From the NCBI GenBank assembly GCA_028551475.1, contig CM052362.1:20442021-20506020 (forward strand): a DNA stretch of 64,000 nt. Direction: 5' to 3'. The notes under the pieces are model-generated. The model made no database searches, was not told the origin of the DNA, and saw only the letters and a list, made by a program, of their open reading frames with translations. Position numbers and translations under genes: made by a program. Source of the stretch: Casuarina equisetifolia. Taxonomy: Eukaryota > Streptophyta > Magnoliopsida > Fagales > Casuarinaceae. Of the stretch, positions 23,348 to 39,500 are shown in pieces; the first letter of the stretch is position 1; every line of letters starts with the position of its first letter.

Positions 23348-26080
23348 TTGATGATCATGTATTCGTCAAATTAAATATAGCAATGTAATAGCTTAACCCA
23401 ATCCTCATATTTTAAGGAAATCACCAAGCTTTGTACCACTTTGATGATCTGTTTTAAGTGAGAAATTTAGGTTGTTTCTCAAGTTAATGAATATTGAACG
23501 AAGCAAAGCAATAGGTCTTCAAAACAAGATGGCACAGCTATTCCAAGAGTTAAATGATTGAAAAACAAAGACACCTAACTTGGAGTCATCTTTCTTGTGC
23601 CCTCCCAATAGAGGGAGAAGAGTTTCTCCATGGCTTTCTTGTGCCAATATTCCACAGTCAATGAATATGACTTCTTGAAAACAACGCGAGAGATCGATGC
23701 CAACCCTGATCAAAGGAAGAATAAAGTGTAATAAAAAGGCCCTTATTTCCTCCAGCGTCTGCAATCCTGATTCCATTCAAATTTGCTTCTTATACGTCGT
23801 CTTTTGTTTTCCAACAACGTGTGGAAGTATGGCTTATAAACAAGGAAAGTAAAACCTTTTTTGCGTTGGTTTCTCACCAAATGAGAATGTCCTTTGCTTG
23901 AGGTGGGTACCGTGTAAAGCATATAATATTTTGCCGGTAAACGCTACGTGTATGGCCACGCTTGTTGCCCCATTCAACTTCTAGATAACGGATGGCAATG
24001 TATTGTATTGGTGATGGGAGTATAATGGTGGTCCATGCTCAAGTGCCAACAATTTGGTATGAATATTATCATGAAAAGCACGAACAATCACTAAAAACTC
24101 AGCAGAAAAAAATATTTGTCTCTATAGAAAGAAGCACTTGATAAACCCTGATCATCAACCCTCCAATGGCCCTCGTGCTGAGTGCTTTTTGACGTGCAAT
24201 ATCGTGTATTTTTCTTTTTATGCGGTGAAGGTGACTTTGCCTGAATAAACCAAGGCTCAAAAGGAGAAGGTTACAAGCACTGGCAGCTCCTAGTCTAGCC
24301 TTTGGTGAAAGAAATACCATGGATTTAGGGACCGTTCCCAGAAGTCAAAACTTTGGCCATTGAATCACTGGCTACTATTTCCCATGCAACTGCCCAATGC
24401 CTATGCCTGCATCTTCTCCAGATCAATTAAATAATCCAGGCTCTTACGACAGCAAAGTTGAGGAATTCAGGCATTGGCTTATTTAACCTGACTTTTAGCA
24501 TTGACTAAATACAAGAACGATAGAATAGTGGACAGCCTCCACGATTTGGCATGTTCATGTATACCCAGGGACAATCGACAAAGTAGAGGTACTTTTCATC
24601 CTCAAATCCTCTTCTTTGATGGATTGTCTTTTTCTTATATACTTCTCTCAGTCATAAAGACAAGATATCTTAGTCTCTTTTTATTTTCTAAAAAAAAAAA
24701 AAATTGTAGGTCTTGGATCTTCCATTCAACATCATAACATAGTGCGCCCTCTTGGCACAGATGTCAATTCTTTTTTCTTTTTTCTTTTTTTATAATCTAA
24801 AATTCTCATCAAGCTTTATATAATGACTTAAACTGAGAAATAACAATTTGCTCCAAAATATGCCAAATAATCGATTGATTCCACAGCCTAATACCCTTCG
24901 GAGTTACCCGCTGATAGTAACGGTAGCCACAGATATTGACCAGAAATAGTAACTTACAAGGAAGTACAACAAGAGGTTTCAATAATCTTACTTTGACAAT
25001 CCGTTGATTAGTCTCTGTCAAAATCTTCAAGGCGAATACGAGAAGTTAAACAAGCAAGAGGATGACAGAGATGGAGATTGCGCATGAGAGAGCACGTGTT
25101 CTTTATATCGAGAGGCCAAAATCGGTCGTCGTTGTCAAGAAATACACCATGGGTTGCGTGTAGCAACGCCACACGTAGAGTTTAGGTTTGTCAAGATTGA
25201 TCGGCATGGTGTTTAGATGCAAAGTCAATGCTCATCTTAGGGGGACGCTGTCCCTGAGAGTTGGTCACCGGCATGTTTGATTTTCTGATTTCTTTATTCC
25301 AGACGCATATGCTTTGGCTGGGTGGATACAGTGACAGCAACCTAATTTAAGGGGACAAGTCATTGAATTTACCTTTGGATTTAATGCATCCTCTTTCTTG
25401 TTCTGTTTGGTTGTATAATGAAAGACGTCGCAGAACAGCGTTCATCACAAGCACTTAATTAATCCTTAATGCACTCGGGAAGAAGAACTAAGCCCTAGTT
25501 CTTCCAACGTCTTTCTTTCTTTCTGATATATTTTTTCAGAGTGATCGCTTCCACTTCCCATGTATCTTAGTTTATCAGTTACAAAGTACAAGAACGAAGA
25601 ATAAGAATCCTCTCTGGCAAAATTCTCGGGTTACCAACTGCGTTAGGTATCTTCTAATCTTTGTTTATTCTTCCACCTTGTCTTGCTCTTTCTCTCTTCC
25701 ACATGCAGCCTCCTGTTCGTTCGCTACAGGTGAAAAAAATATCGAGAAAACAGCAACCGCTCTGGCTTCTCAATGATTATTTAATGGCTTTTTTAGTTTT
25801 CATTGCATGTGGTGCTGCTTCTTTAAGAAGCAAATACCAGCTCATGCACCATCATTACCATCATCATTGCTAGGTCCCGGTATGGATTTTTCTCTGATCA
25901 CTTTTCCTGTAAGCTCAAGAATGTGGTGACGAACTGTCTTCTATTGCTTCTGAGCTAATACTTGTCAGTTTTCCTTTTTATTTCCTTCTTCAGGAGATAG
26001 CCGAGCCTCTGCAAATATGGTAGGTGGCAAGTAGGGATGCAGTTGGTGTATCTCTTGCAAGCTTGGTCTGATCTGGGTGG
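23348..26080. other. Spacer and upstream leader region of the LRR kinase gene
   Basis: About 2.7 kb without a recognised protein family. Several short open stretches on the minus strand (for example 23519-23776, 24099-24320, 24809-25030) show no domain. From about 25500 the sequence probably belongs to the promoter and non-coding leader of the LRR kinase gene; several GT and AG splice-like sites are present. Confidence 0.45.
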
Positions 26081-26403
26081 GTAAGCTTCTGGTCTCTATT
26101 TGAATTCCTTCTCTTTCTCAGGTTGTAATCAGTGAAATATCTGAAATGTGAAGTTTTGAACTTTCTCTCTATCCTTTTCTGAAACTTATGTGAGAAACCA
26201 TGCTATGTTTGTGAAGAAGCTGAGAGCCGGAGTCAATAAAAGACTTAACGAGATTCAAAGATTCCAACTAAAACTGCTTATTTTTTTTAAAATAGAGCAT
26301 GATCAGAAACCTCCAAAAGTCAATCTTTTAGAAAAATCTGCAAGTAGTCTGTTCTGCTAATGAATATCTTATTACCGCCCAATTCTATAAGCTGGTTTTG
26401 CAG
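26081..26403 (+). other. Probable leader intron of the LRR receptor kinase gene
   Basis: A strong donor (GTGG|GTAAGC) at 26081 pairs with a pyrimidine-led acceptor (TGGTTTTGCAG) ending at 26403, about 113 bases before the start codon. 5'-UTR introns are common in LRR-III kinases. Inferred from splice signals only. Confidence 0.5.
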
Positions 26404-26516
26404 ATTCTGATCCATCTTCGTTCAAAACCCAAGTTTAAGGGAGCAAGTTTTGCAGACGGTTTCATTTTAACGGAGAATTTGCTTGATCATTCGAGCCTGT
26501 AGCTCCGACAGAGAAG

Positions 26517-29044
26517 ATGAGAAGGGAAATTGACCTCCTGCTAATTTTCTTATCAATTTTCTTCATTCTCTCGTGCACGTCCGGCGACCTGGCTGGAGAT
26601 AAACAAGCATTGCTTGATTTCCTTCAGAATATCTCGCACCCGCCCTTTTTTAATTGGAATCAGAACTCTTCTTTATGCGATAATTGGAGAGGAGTTATCT
26701 GTAACAATGATCACTCCAGAGTCACTCAACTCCGATTGCCGGCGGCTGGCTTACAAGGTCCGTTCCCACCAAACACTCTCGGTCGCCTCTCGGCACTTCA
26801 AGTTATAAGCCTACGATGGAACGCGATATCAGGTCCTTTCCCTCCTGATTTCTCCAAGTTATTAAACTTGACCGACCTTTTTCTTCAATTCAACCAGTTC
26901 TCCGGCCCGTTGCCTACGGATTTCTCAATTTGGAAGAATCTTACGGTCATTGATTTATCACACAATAACTTCAATGGAAGTATTCCTCCTTCAATTTCAA
27001 ATTTGACTCAACTCACAACATTGGATCTTGCAAACAACTCACTTTCGGGTGATATTCCTGATCTCACGAATCCTAGTTTGCAGACGCTAAGTTTAGCCAA
27101 TAACAGTCTGACTGGACCTGTGCCTAAATCCCTTCAGAGATTCCCACTTTCTGATTTTTCTGGCAACAATCTTACCGTAGAAAGCGCTCTTCCTCCAGCT
27201 TTTCCGGTTGAACCACCTCATGTTCAACCATCGGTGGGAACTAGAACACTTAGTGAACCAGCAATATTGGGACTCGTAATCTGCGGTTGTGTTCTGGGGT
27301 TTGTGGTTATTGCTGTTTTTATGATGCTCTGCCGTCAAAGGGAACGTGCAAAGGGTATCCCGGTGAAGCAAAAAAAGAAGGAAGTCTCTTTAAAGGGAGT
27401 GTCTTCCGAGAAGAAAGATAAGGATACGAAGCTTGTCTTCTTTGAGGGAAATAATCTTTCTTTTGATTTGGAAGACTTGTTGGGGGCATCTGCTGAGGTG
27501 CTTGGGAAGGGAGCATTTGGGCCAACATACAAGGCGGCTCTGGAGGATGGAAGCACCGTGGTGGTGAAGAGGCTCAAAGAAGTAAGCTTGGGGAAACGAG
27601 AGTTTGAGCAGCAAATGGAATTGCTTGGGAGTATTAGGCATGAAAATGTTGTTGCATTGAGGGCATATTACTATTCTAAGGACGAGAAGCTTGCGGTTTA
27701 TGATTACTATGGTCAAGGGAGCGTCTCTGCTATGTTACATGGTATGTCAATCCCTTCGTCTTTTTGACCCCTGATCAATGGCACTACTAAAACCTTCTCC
27801 AAATTGAAATTTTGAAATGGTATGAAAGTTTGGTGCTTACTGATTCATGCTTGTTATTAGTTTTTGTGCGTGCACGCTAAACCAAAATTCTGGACTTCTT
27901 AGGAAGTCCCACTTTCTGAATGCTTTTTCTGGAAGTATCTTGATTAAAGTAGGATTTCATACGAAGACTACGAAGGTTTCAGCAGTCTAGATTACAATAT
28001 GTTGGTTATGGACATCAGAGATACGAGAAAAGGTAGCATTATATACAGCCATGTCTCAACTCTCTTACCTCAGAGTCCAGTTCTGTCAAGTCCTTGCAAA
28101 AATTTAAAATTTCAGTGAAGTTTGAAGCCGAGGAGTCCACATTAATGGCCTTTATCGGCCAAAATAACCAGCAATGGAATTGCATAAAACATATCTAAGC
28201 CCTTTAACTTTCAGTTCCACCAATGATCATTAACATTACAGACTATATACTGCCTACACATTTTTCTCTGGCCAGAACAAGTACTTTTCTGCACGTACTT
28301 CATTTGATTGCAAAGATGTTAAAGCATCTCCACTAATTGGCAGGTAAAAGAGGGGAGGAGGGCCGGATTCCATTAGACTGGGAGACTCGGATCAGAATTG
28401 CAATTGGTGCAGCAAGAGGCATTGCTTATATCCACGCACAAGCTGGTGGGAACAAACTTGTCCATGGAAATGTAAAGGCTTCTAACGTTTTCCTCAACTC
28501 CAGAAGATATGGTTGCGTATCTGACGCTGGTTTGGTAACGTTGATGAGCCCAATACCCGCACCAACGAGGGCAGCAGGATACCGTGCCCCAGAAGTAACA
28601 GACAGCAGGAAAGCAACCCCTGCATCTGATGTCTACAGCTTTGGTGTTCTCTTGCTTGAGCTTCTCACGGGAAAGTCACCCGTAAATTCCACAGGTGGTG
28701 GTCATGAGGTTGTTCATTTGGTGAGGTGGGTCAATTCTGTGGTCAGAGAGGAGTGGACAGCGGAAGTGTTTGACGTAGAATTTTTGAGGTATGAAAATAT
28801 TGAAGAGGAAATGGTAGAAATGTTACAAATAGCCTTGACTTGCGTTGCAAGGATGCCAGAGGAGAGACCTAAGATGGCAGATGTAGCGAAATTGGTGGAA
28901 GAAGTCCGTGGAGTGAATACTGGAAATAGACCCTCAAGCGAGATTAGATCTGAAGTCTCAACCCCTACGCCTGTTATGGCAATGGCATCCTCGGCAGTGG
29001 AGGCATCGTCAGCAGTGGATGCTTCCTCCTCGGTTAATCTTTGA
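26517..29044 (+). CDS. Probable inactive LRR receptor-like kinase, LRR-III subfamily (At5g53320-like)
   Basis: Two exons (26517-27741 and 28344-29044) encode 641 residues. In order: signal peptide (about 1-24), LRRNT with CDNWRGVIC, about five to six LRRs (roughly 65-215), one transmembrane helix (about 249-271), a lysine-rich juxtamembrane part, and a kinase-like domain from about 325. The glycine loop reads [11 protein letters not shown] and the ATP lysine is K351. The catalytic loop is HGN (449-451) in place of HRD, and the magnesium motif is DAG (469-471) in place of DFG, so phosphotransfer is predicted to be absent or very weak. LRR-III members commonly act as pseudokinase co-receptors or scaffolds at the plasma membrane. 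The C-terminal tail is Ala/Ser/Val-rich. The single intron lies in the kinase domain after MLHG. Confidence 0.95.
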
Positions 29045-29891
29045 GATTCTTTTGTCTTGGCCATTCATAATATGGTATTCTATCTTTTTTCTTTTTGGAT
29101 TTCGGATTCAGGATTAGTTGAAATTGGATTTTGGGCAAATGCCTTTGATTGTTGAAGCTGTTTGGTCTCTTAAATTATGTGATGAACTTGGTGGTATGAT
29201 TAGTTTAGCCACCTTATTTTGCTAAGCTCAAAGTTTGACTCCACATCATTGAGTCATTGCCTTCGTTTCATGTATGTGGAATTTAAGGGTCATTGCTAGC
29301 AAACAAAGACCGATTTATTTCCTCCGTGCGCGCGTGTTGGGATTTCCGAATGCCATTGAACTACCAATGCTCATGCTAAAGAAGTTCCATTTCATACTTC
29401 CTCCAAAATGCCTTCTGTATGCTATAGCTATTTACCATCTTTGTTTTGGCCTCCAAATTGCTGACAACCTTTTTTTGGTTCACTTGATCATATACATTCT
29501 AAGAGCTATCTCTTCCTTGATTATTCTAATTAATTTCCTAAAAAGAAACTTCCGATAGTGAATCACATGGGTTATTATGGGCCAACCACTCTAGTTTCTT
29601 CAAATACCAGCCAGAAAGGAAAATGACACAAGAGACATGAGTTTTAGAATTCTATATACTCAAATTTACTCCATCCACACGAAAAGTACAAAAAAAGCCA
29701 CAGGAATGTGTTTTGTATAGGAGCTACAACAAGATATTTAGATTCACAAGTAAGAAATATTTCTCAATGGGGCTGGACTTGAGGCTGAGCATAACTCGAC
29801 AAGACGTACCAAAGAATTTTTCATTTTTACAATAGAGCCAATTGCCGGTGGAGGCTACAAGCATGTGGTGCCAAAAAGCACGTAATGTAAT
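29045..29891. other. Region between convergent genes (3' UTRs)
   Basis: It contains the 3' UTR of the LRR kinase (plus) and of the TH1-domain gene (minus). An open stretch at 29274-29558 has no domain, and I see no other gene. Confidence 0.55.
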
Positions 29892-32800
29892 TCATTTTCT
29901 CACGATTCTTGTTTTAACACCCCCTGGAAAACATATAGAGAGGGTTTCAGAATACAACCCAAAAGCAAAGATGTCTAGCTGGAACAACAATATCATTAGC
30001 AACAAATTCTTTCGTTACAGATGGAATCACATACCTTCTACCTCCTCAAATTGTACTTCCTTCACCAATTCAGCAGCTGGACGATATTCAAACCTAACAG
30101 TTGTCCACAAGAGGATATGCCCCAGAATGAGAATTTTTCTGAACTAAGTTAAGATAACAGAATAATTCATTGATAATAACAATGAATTATCAATAATAGT
30201 AATAAAAAGGACTTAAGATAACAGAACATCTTTTCTTTTTTCAAATTGATAAGCTGACAGATTTATTAACAAATGATTCTTTGGACAAACATTTCAAGGC
30301 AGGCAATTTATCCTCTAGGAAAAAGTAGAGAGAGTCGTAAGAAAGCAGTACTCTTGCAAAGTAAGGATGACCGAGCATTAAGTGTTACATAATTCCTGTA
30401 TTTCTAGAATCAAACAACTCTTAACCAAAGAACAGATCTGTTATTGTACACATAATAAAATAATATAACATCATCGTTATCCTCCATAAATAAGTAAAAA
30501 ATCTTTCTTATTGGAAAATTACACAGGTAATCTTCCATTTCAAGTCATGCCTTTACCCTCCATCCTTTTATTATCGAAGGCAAAGGCACCACTGAGTAGG
30601 GGGTAATTAGATTCATAAAGTAAAAACTGATCTTGCCATCCAATAGCATCTAGCGAAAGCACTGTAAAAGGCATTAGTAGGCAGCATTCAGAAAGACAAT
30701 TTGCCCACAACCGAATCTTTTGATTCTATCCCAGGTTGTTAGACCATCGGCATTCCAAGGTCTAAGCAAACAAAAAATGGAAACTGAGACTACATTGATC
30801 TCTATTGACACTCCGGCTTGGAGTGTGTAGTTAATTTAATGTCTACTGAAAAGTGGAATGCTGCATTCAGAAGGACTAGTTGGAGAGGAAAACTTGTGGA
30901 CGTGTGACCACAACTTACAAAAATAAGAACCACGAAGGTCCCAACAGATTTGTCTAAGGTTCTTAAACTCAAATGACAACCCCGGAAACATAGCAAAATC
31001 AAGCCTCAAATGCTTGATCCAAGTTTTCTGAAGAACATAGCACATTTCAATCACATAGATAATGATGATATCTTATTAAAGCAAAACAAAGGTTTATGAT
31101 CAGCAGTAGATAGAGGGTAAATTTGTTTTTACCTATTTGAGAAAACCACATCAAGGTCACAGCCAGATGCACTCTTAGCAGCTTCAACTAGCACAGTAAC
31201 AATTTCAGTCTTGCGAGTGCTAGCCATGAGTAAATCGTACTCTTTAGGAATTCTTATTGCAAAGAAATTATCACTTAGTTCACTGAGACACATCTTATCC
31301 ACAGATGCCAGGTCAATCCTCCGTTTAAGTGCATCAGTATCCGGATCAAAAATGTAAATGGCAAAGTCAGTAATGAGTAAGATACGTCGTTTCATCTTCC
31401 CCGAACCAGTGAACTTCAAAACTTTATCAGCAAACAGAACATGCTTGTCACCTGAAGAGATAAAAAAGGCTGTCAAAGTTAGTAATAATATTTTGTTTTT
31501 TGGCCCTTTTTCTGAAACAGGATATGGGGGTTGAAGAGGTGACGCAAAAATATAATCAGACATGTTTAAGGGAATCACATGTTTCTGAAAAGTACATTGA
31601 ACCCATATATTCCGCTTCTCTAGCCTATTTCCACCGTATCAAAACAAATAGATCAGGTACTGTCGTTGGTTGGGAACAATAGTACTTCAAAGACAGATTT
31701 TGGCAAGAAAAACAATGGCGCCCCTCAAGTCCATTACTAGTTATGATTTATACTTATTTTTATTTTTTTAAGGAGCATTATGCAAGGTGACTAATGTATA
31801 TAAGTGATAAAAAAACGGGTTGTCAAGGATCAGAACAGAAGCAACCAAAAAAAGAAAAAAGAAAAAGGAAAAAAGACAGAGGCGACTATACAATTTTTCC
31901 TTTCTTTCTTTCTTTGATGAACTTCAACTGCTTGATGACACTCTTTAGACTAAAATCTCCCAATAAATTTTAAGATTATTCTCACTTTTATGCTGAAAGT
32001 TTCCAATATATTAATGAAGGATCTCACATTACATTTGAAATCACCAAAAACAATACTAAATGACCGAACCCTTTTTCACTTCTTTACTTTTAATTATCCC
32101 CAATCTAGTTCACTTTATTGTGACCACATCAACCAGGCGTTAAACTTACATATTGGACTACAGAAGAGACCTGGGCCCGACCAATGTGTACGGAAGTTCA
32201 AGCTTTTAAGGGTTGTTCTTTGTTTAACACAACAGAAGAACAAAAATGTGAACGACACAAAACAATAAGTACGATACAACTTGATCACTAAAATAACATC
32301 GTTCAGACAGTATTCCAATCACTTCACAACCCAAAAATGGCAGGCAAGTGGTATAACAGAAAGCAGCGTCATAATACCACGAAGATCCTCTACCCACAAG
32401 CTACTGTTCAGATGCGCAAATTCACATATCTGAGTAAAAGCAAAAATTTTCCATTTTCGGGGGGCTAAAAACAATTAAAGCAACAGAAAAAAAAAAAAAC
32501 TGGTAGAAGTAATCTAAGTCCAAATTCCTAAATCAATTCAGTCACACAATACTATTCAATCCTTAAATCAAGATTGCAACTGAGCAGATGATCCGCAAAT
32601 CAGCAAAGATAAAATAATAGTGTTGAAAGAAACCATTCACCGATCAATTCCAACCCAAATTTCCTAGATTCGATCTATTAGATTCAAATAAAAGCCTACT
32701 AAATTCGAAATAAGCATAAATTCAGATACGTTCAGGTCTGAGCCATCGGAATACGAACTAAAAAGAAAAAAAAATCCTAAACGTAGCAAAACGATCATTG

Positions 32801-33084
32801 AACCTATGAGACTGCATGTAAAGCAGACCTTGTTTCTGCAAAAGCTTGACCAAGAGGGGGTGGGCAGCCACATCGACGTAGTCACCTTTGTAGTCCCTGT
32901 GGAGTGAGGTTTTTCTGCGGACCTTCATTCCCATGAACGGTTCTTGATCTTCCCTTACATTGCCATTGGACGGTCTTAATCTCCTTCCAGTTACTTCTTC
33001 GCCATCGTCCCCCTCAGCGTCGTCGTACCTGGGCTCCTCCGGTTCTTCAATGTGGACCCGCCTCTGATGTTGGATCCGCGCCAT
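29892..33084 (-). CDS. Stand-alone class I myosin tail (TH1) domain protein (At5g53310-like)
   Basis: Four exons on the minus strand: 32829-33084, 31133-31451, 30035-30093 and 29892-29923, giving 221 residues with consistent phases. The N-terminal 60 residues are acidic and arginine-rich (EEPEEPRYDDAEGDDGEE). From about 80 to the end runs a myosin TH1-like domain: HVLFADKVLKFTGSGKMKRR, ILLITDFAIYIFDP, DNFFAIRIPKEYDLLM, and a tail with FEYRPAAELVKEVQFEEVEGGVKTR. In class I myosins TH1 binds acidic membrane lipids; there is no motor domain here, and plants lack class I myosins. A role at membranes is therefore inference, and the family is poorly characterised. The ATG at 33084 is preferred over an upstream in-frame TTG. 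The start is head-to-head with the UBC gene. Confidence 0.92.
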
Positions 33085-33860
33085 TGCTCTCGGGCAAGAG
33101 AGCAAGTCTGACTCGGCGAGGCCTCGGTGAACTTTGGGGGAGAGCGAGAGAGAGAGAGAGAGAAGGGAGGGCTAAGGTGGCTGGGTGCGCAGCATGTGGG
33201 GGGAGGTGGGATTCTCTACTGGCAGAGCACGTTAGCTTAAGCCACGCCACGCATTTGACGGCGAGAAAATGATGATGCCAGAGACGTTGGGCTGTCAAAT
33301 CCAGAGCTAATCATCAATCATGCCTCGTTGTTATCCATTCATTTCCGTTACTACACTTTCCCCATTACCAACTCAACCGAACCAGAACCAAAACCAAAAC
33401 CGAACCCATCGAAACGGCGTCGTCGGCTGAGACGCAGTCTCCACCACTCATTTTCAAGTTTTTCAATTCACGTCTCGTCGGCCAGTTGCATCTTTCGGCG
33501 TGAAAAAAGAAAGAGAAGGGCATTTCGTACAGAAAACGCCAGGCGGGACCCACGAGGAGGGGAATAGCAATTGAACCAATCAGAGGGAGAGAGAGGGGTG
33601 GAGCGACCGGGCACTTTTGGTAAACAAAGGTCACCACCGCATCGCAGTTTCTTCCTCATTTCCTTTTCCCTTTCCTCGCGAAGAAACCCACACGAAGGAG
33701 GATCTCTCTCTCCCTGCTCGTCTCTTTCTCTATCTCTTCCTTCTCTGTCTGGTGGTCCGATCCTCTTCTCCTTTCTGTATTTATTTGCGCGTAGAGGCTG
33801 TTTGGTTTGTGATCTCAGAGATTGACTCCTTGATCTCGTGTCAAATCAGGGGTTTCGCAG
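33085..33860. promoter_or_regulatory. Shared intergenic promoter region of the divergent TH1 and UBC genes
   Basis: The two start codons face away from each other, 776 bp apart. A GA run (33146-33163) lies close to the TH1 start and pyrimidine-rich TCTC stretches (about 33700-33770) lie in the UBC leader, both common in plant 5' UTRs. No clear TATA box was picked out. Two promoters in this space are certain by position; a truly bidirectional one is inference. Confidence 0.6.
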
Positions 33861-36810
<2,950 letters not shown>

Positions 36811-38854
36811 AAAAACTGTGGTATGTGGGGAAAGGAAACTTTTGTTTTAACCTTTTCTGGCATGTCTATCAATGTTTGTTGTCTCGTCTTATTCCTAAAT
36901 GAACCAAAGAAGAGGTTCATAACATCTCATTCAAAGACGAAAGAACCACATATGTACTTGTCTTGTTGTTTGTATGGATAATTTGACCTTATGAACAATG
37001 GAATGTGTCCCTTTAACTTTGTTGCGCCTAATCCTTCTGAGGACCCGATAATAGTTACAGTTCCCTGCTTTTCTTTGTTGTTGCATTAGGATTCGCATTT
37101 TCTGTAGCTCATCTACCGATTCTTAATGATGAACGAGAGTTGTTCCACAATATTAGATTCAAAAGACTATAGATCGGTTGGGTCATTCCGGTTTCGTTAT
37201 TCTTAGTAATTTGGAATGTCTCACTACCACCTTTTGGACGGAGACGGAGATATGTTATTGCATTCCTTATCTTTGGCAATCTCAGAAAAGGGGAGAGAAG
37301 TGCGGGTATGTTCGTAATTAGAACTTAATCATATCTTGCTACGCTGGCAGCTAGTCTGAGGGACGAGAATTGTGGATGTTTCAAGTCGCAGCTGCTGGAT
37401 CTCTGATTGAATTTGTCTCCGCTTGACAATAACATTATAACCGAAATTGATACTTCAAATCATCATCCCTTCCGCCTGTTGTAATCAATGCCGTCCAAAC
37501 CTTTTGAGTTTTGTGTACGTTTAACGAGTCTTTTATTTTGCCGATGACTTTTAGAGCCAAAGGTTCAAATAAAATGTTGACTGAGACCCCGTCGACCCAC
37601 CGGAAAAAACCGATCGGCTTAAACATGCGGCTTTTTTCTTATGAGGTCTAAGATGACATTCATGGCCCATGGTTAAAGGAGTCATCTCTAGTACTATAAT
37701 ATTATGTTCTTGTATAATGCAAACGAGTAGACAGCAAGAAAGCTATTTTCCTTGCCAGGACTACAGAAGAGAAGGATGCTGTGCATTGGAATGGCAAATC
37801 CACCGAACGCGCATGCACACCTAAAAAATAAACCAACTTGCGTGGGCTGTGTCAAACTCAAAGACAACACTAATCTGTGTGGCGCCCGTATTCAACTCCT
37901 CAAGGATCATGGAACCCCTTGATTAGTCCTAAATCAACTTGTTCTTGAGCCAATTGTTTTTGGACCTTGATTAGAGGACGCAGATCTTGTCCACATGGAT
38001 GCAAAAGTTTATCCCAAAGGGAACATCCATGCCATCTATTTATCCTGAATTCCTCAATAAACTCCCCTGAATTAATTCGATTACAGAATTAGCTCGAGGC
38101 TCAAGGTTAAGAAGTAAAGGGCTGGGGATGCTAATCATGTGCATGGAAGGGGATTTGATATGTGATTAATTTATTCTAGTTTTTCAAGTTGTACAACCTT
38201 CTGACTAATCTTGAAGCACTTAAGGTTCTAAACCAACAATCCTTGAATCGAGTGACATGATATCATTTAGAAATCAAAGGTTTAGAGTATCAAGAAGGTA
38301 AAACTAGTACAAAGATTAAATAAAAAAAAAAATCCCCATGACAACGAGGAAAGAAAAAATATAACATGGTCAAGTATAATTTCCACTATTACAAGTGTTT
38401 TCTTCCTCAAGCTCTCTTCTTTTACTGTTGTATTCAATCCCAAATGAAGTTACTTGTGCCACAGCTTGTATGCAAAGGAATCACAAAACTTCATCTTCTT
38501 TTCAACTTTTCGTGTTACAAATATGAATGTGACAAGTTTAGTGGGTGAAGATAAATGTTCGGACAAAACCCTTTGCAAGGAGCATTGGTTGTTGAACTCT
38601 TCGTGGCTTACTTTGATTATCAAGCATTATAAAGACTCCTCTCTCTTTTTAAATTTTGGCATACAACCTACGATCTTGGACTCCTCAAATTTAAAATCCA
38701 AGCCAAAAGGTTTACATCACTACATGATAGTGACTTTTCTGAGCCAAGCAAAATTATAATATGAAAGTCACTCTGAATTATATCCTAATGATTCACCCCC
38801 GGTTGAAGCCAAAATGGAGGAATTTAGAATTTCGTGTCTCACTCATGCCACTTG

Positions 38855-39500
38855 GTTGCAAATCAAGCATAAAAGCTTAAATCTAAGATGCAAGCTGCAG
38901 GCCGTTATACATCATTGAAGTGAAAAGGACTACAAAGGATGGATGCTTCAAGGCTATCTCTATTTTTCCATTCACTTTAAATTAATTGTGTTTCAAAGGA
39001 ACGACATATAAATCGACAAACAAAGGCACGATATACTAAGTTTATTTTATTTAAACAGTGATTGTCACAATGAGTGGGTTAATGAGAGTCCGTGAAGGGC
39101 CGGGTGAGTTTCAGGGGAAGAAAGGGAAGGGGGAGGGTAGGTTAAAAATACAAAAAGAACAACCTAGTTTAGGAGGAACACAAGCACCCGCTTGCCAATA
39201 CTTCCTTAGTTGGTCGTCATTCAAAGAAGAAATGCAAAGTCGTGCAGGATGGGCATCCCCGATACCATGTTACGAACCAAGTAACAGAAAACTATATTTA
39301 AGTACAAGCTGAAAGCAGCTGTATATCATTGAAGCAAAAGGGAACATAAGGGATGGAAGCCCGAAGCTTCCTCAATCTCTTCATATTTTGACACTACCAA
39401 GCGTTACATTAAGATTCGGCGACTAAGTTTGGTCAACATGTGAAACTTTACTTTCTAGTTGAGGAGTTAACGTAACTCCATTCTCAACTCAAATTTTGAA
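38855..39500 (-). mobile_element. Possible miniature LTR element (TRIM-like), minus strand
   Basis: Two diverged direct repeats (about 38865-38970 and 39272-39390) share AAGCTG, CATCATTGAAG-like and GGATGG-like blocks in the same order. On the minus strand the right repeat ends in CGTAACA and is followed at once by TGGTATCGGGG, an initiator-tRNA-type primer-binding site (39257-39267). The interval between the repeats is only about 300 bp with no coding domain. This fits a small, old LTR element without genes. Outer ends are uncertain, and it looks heavily decayed. Confidence 0.4.
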
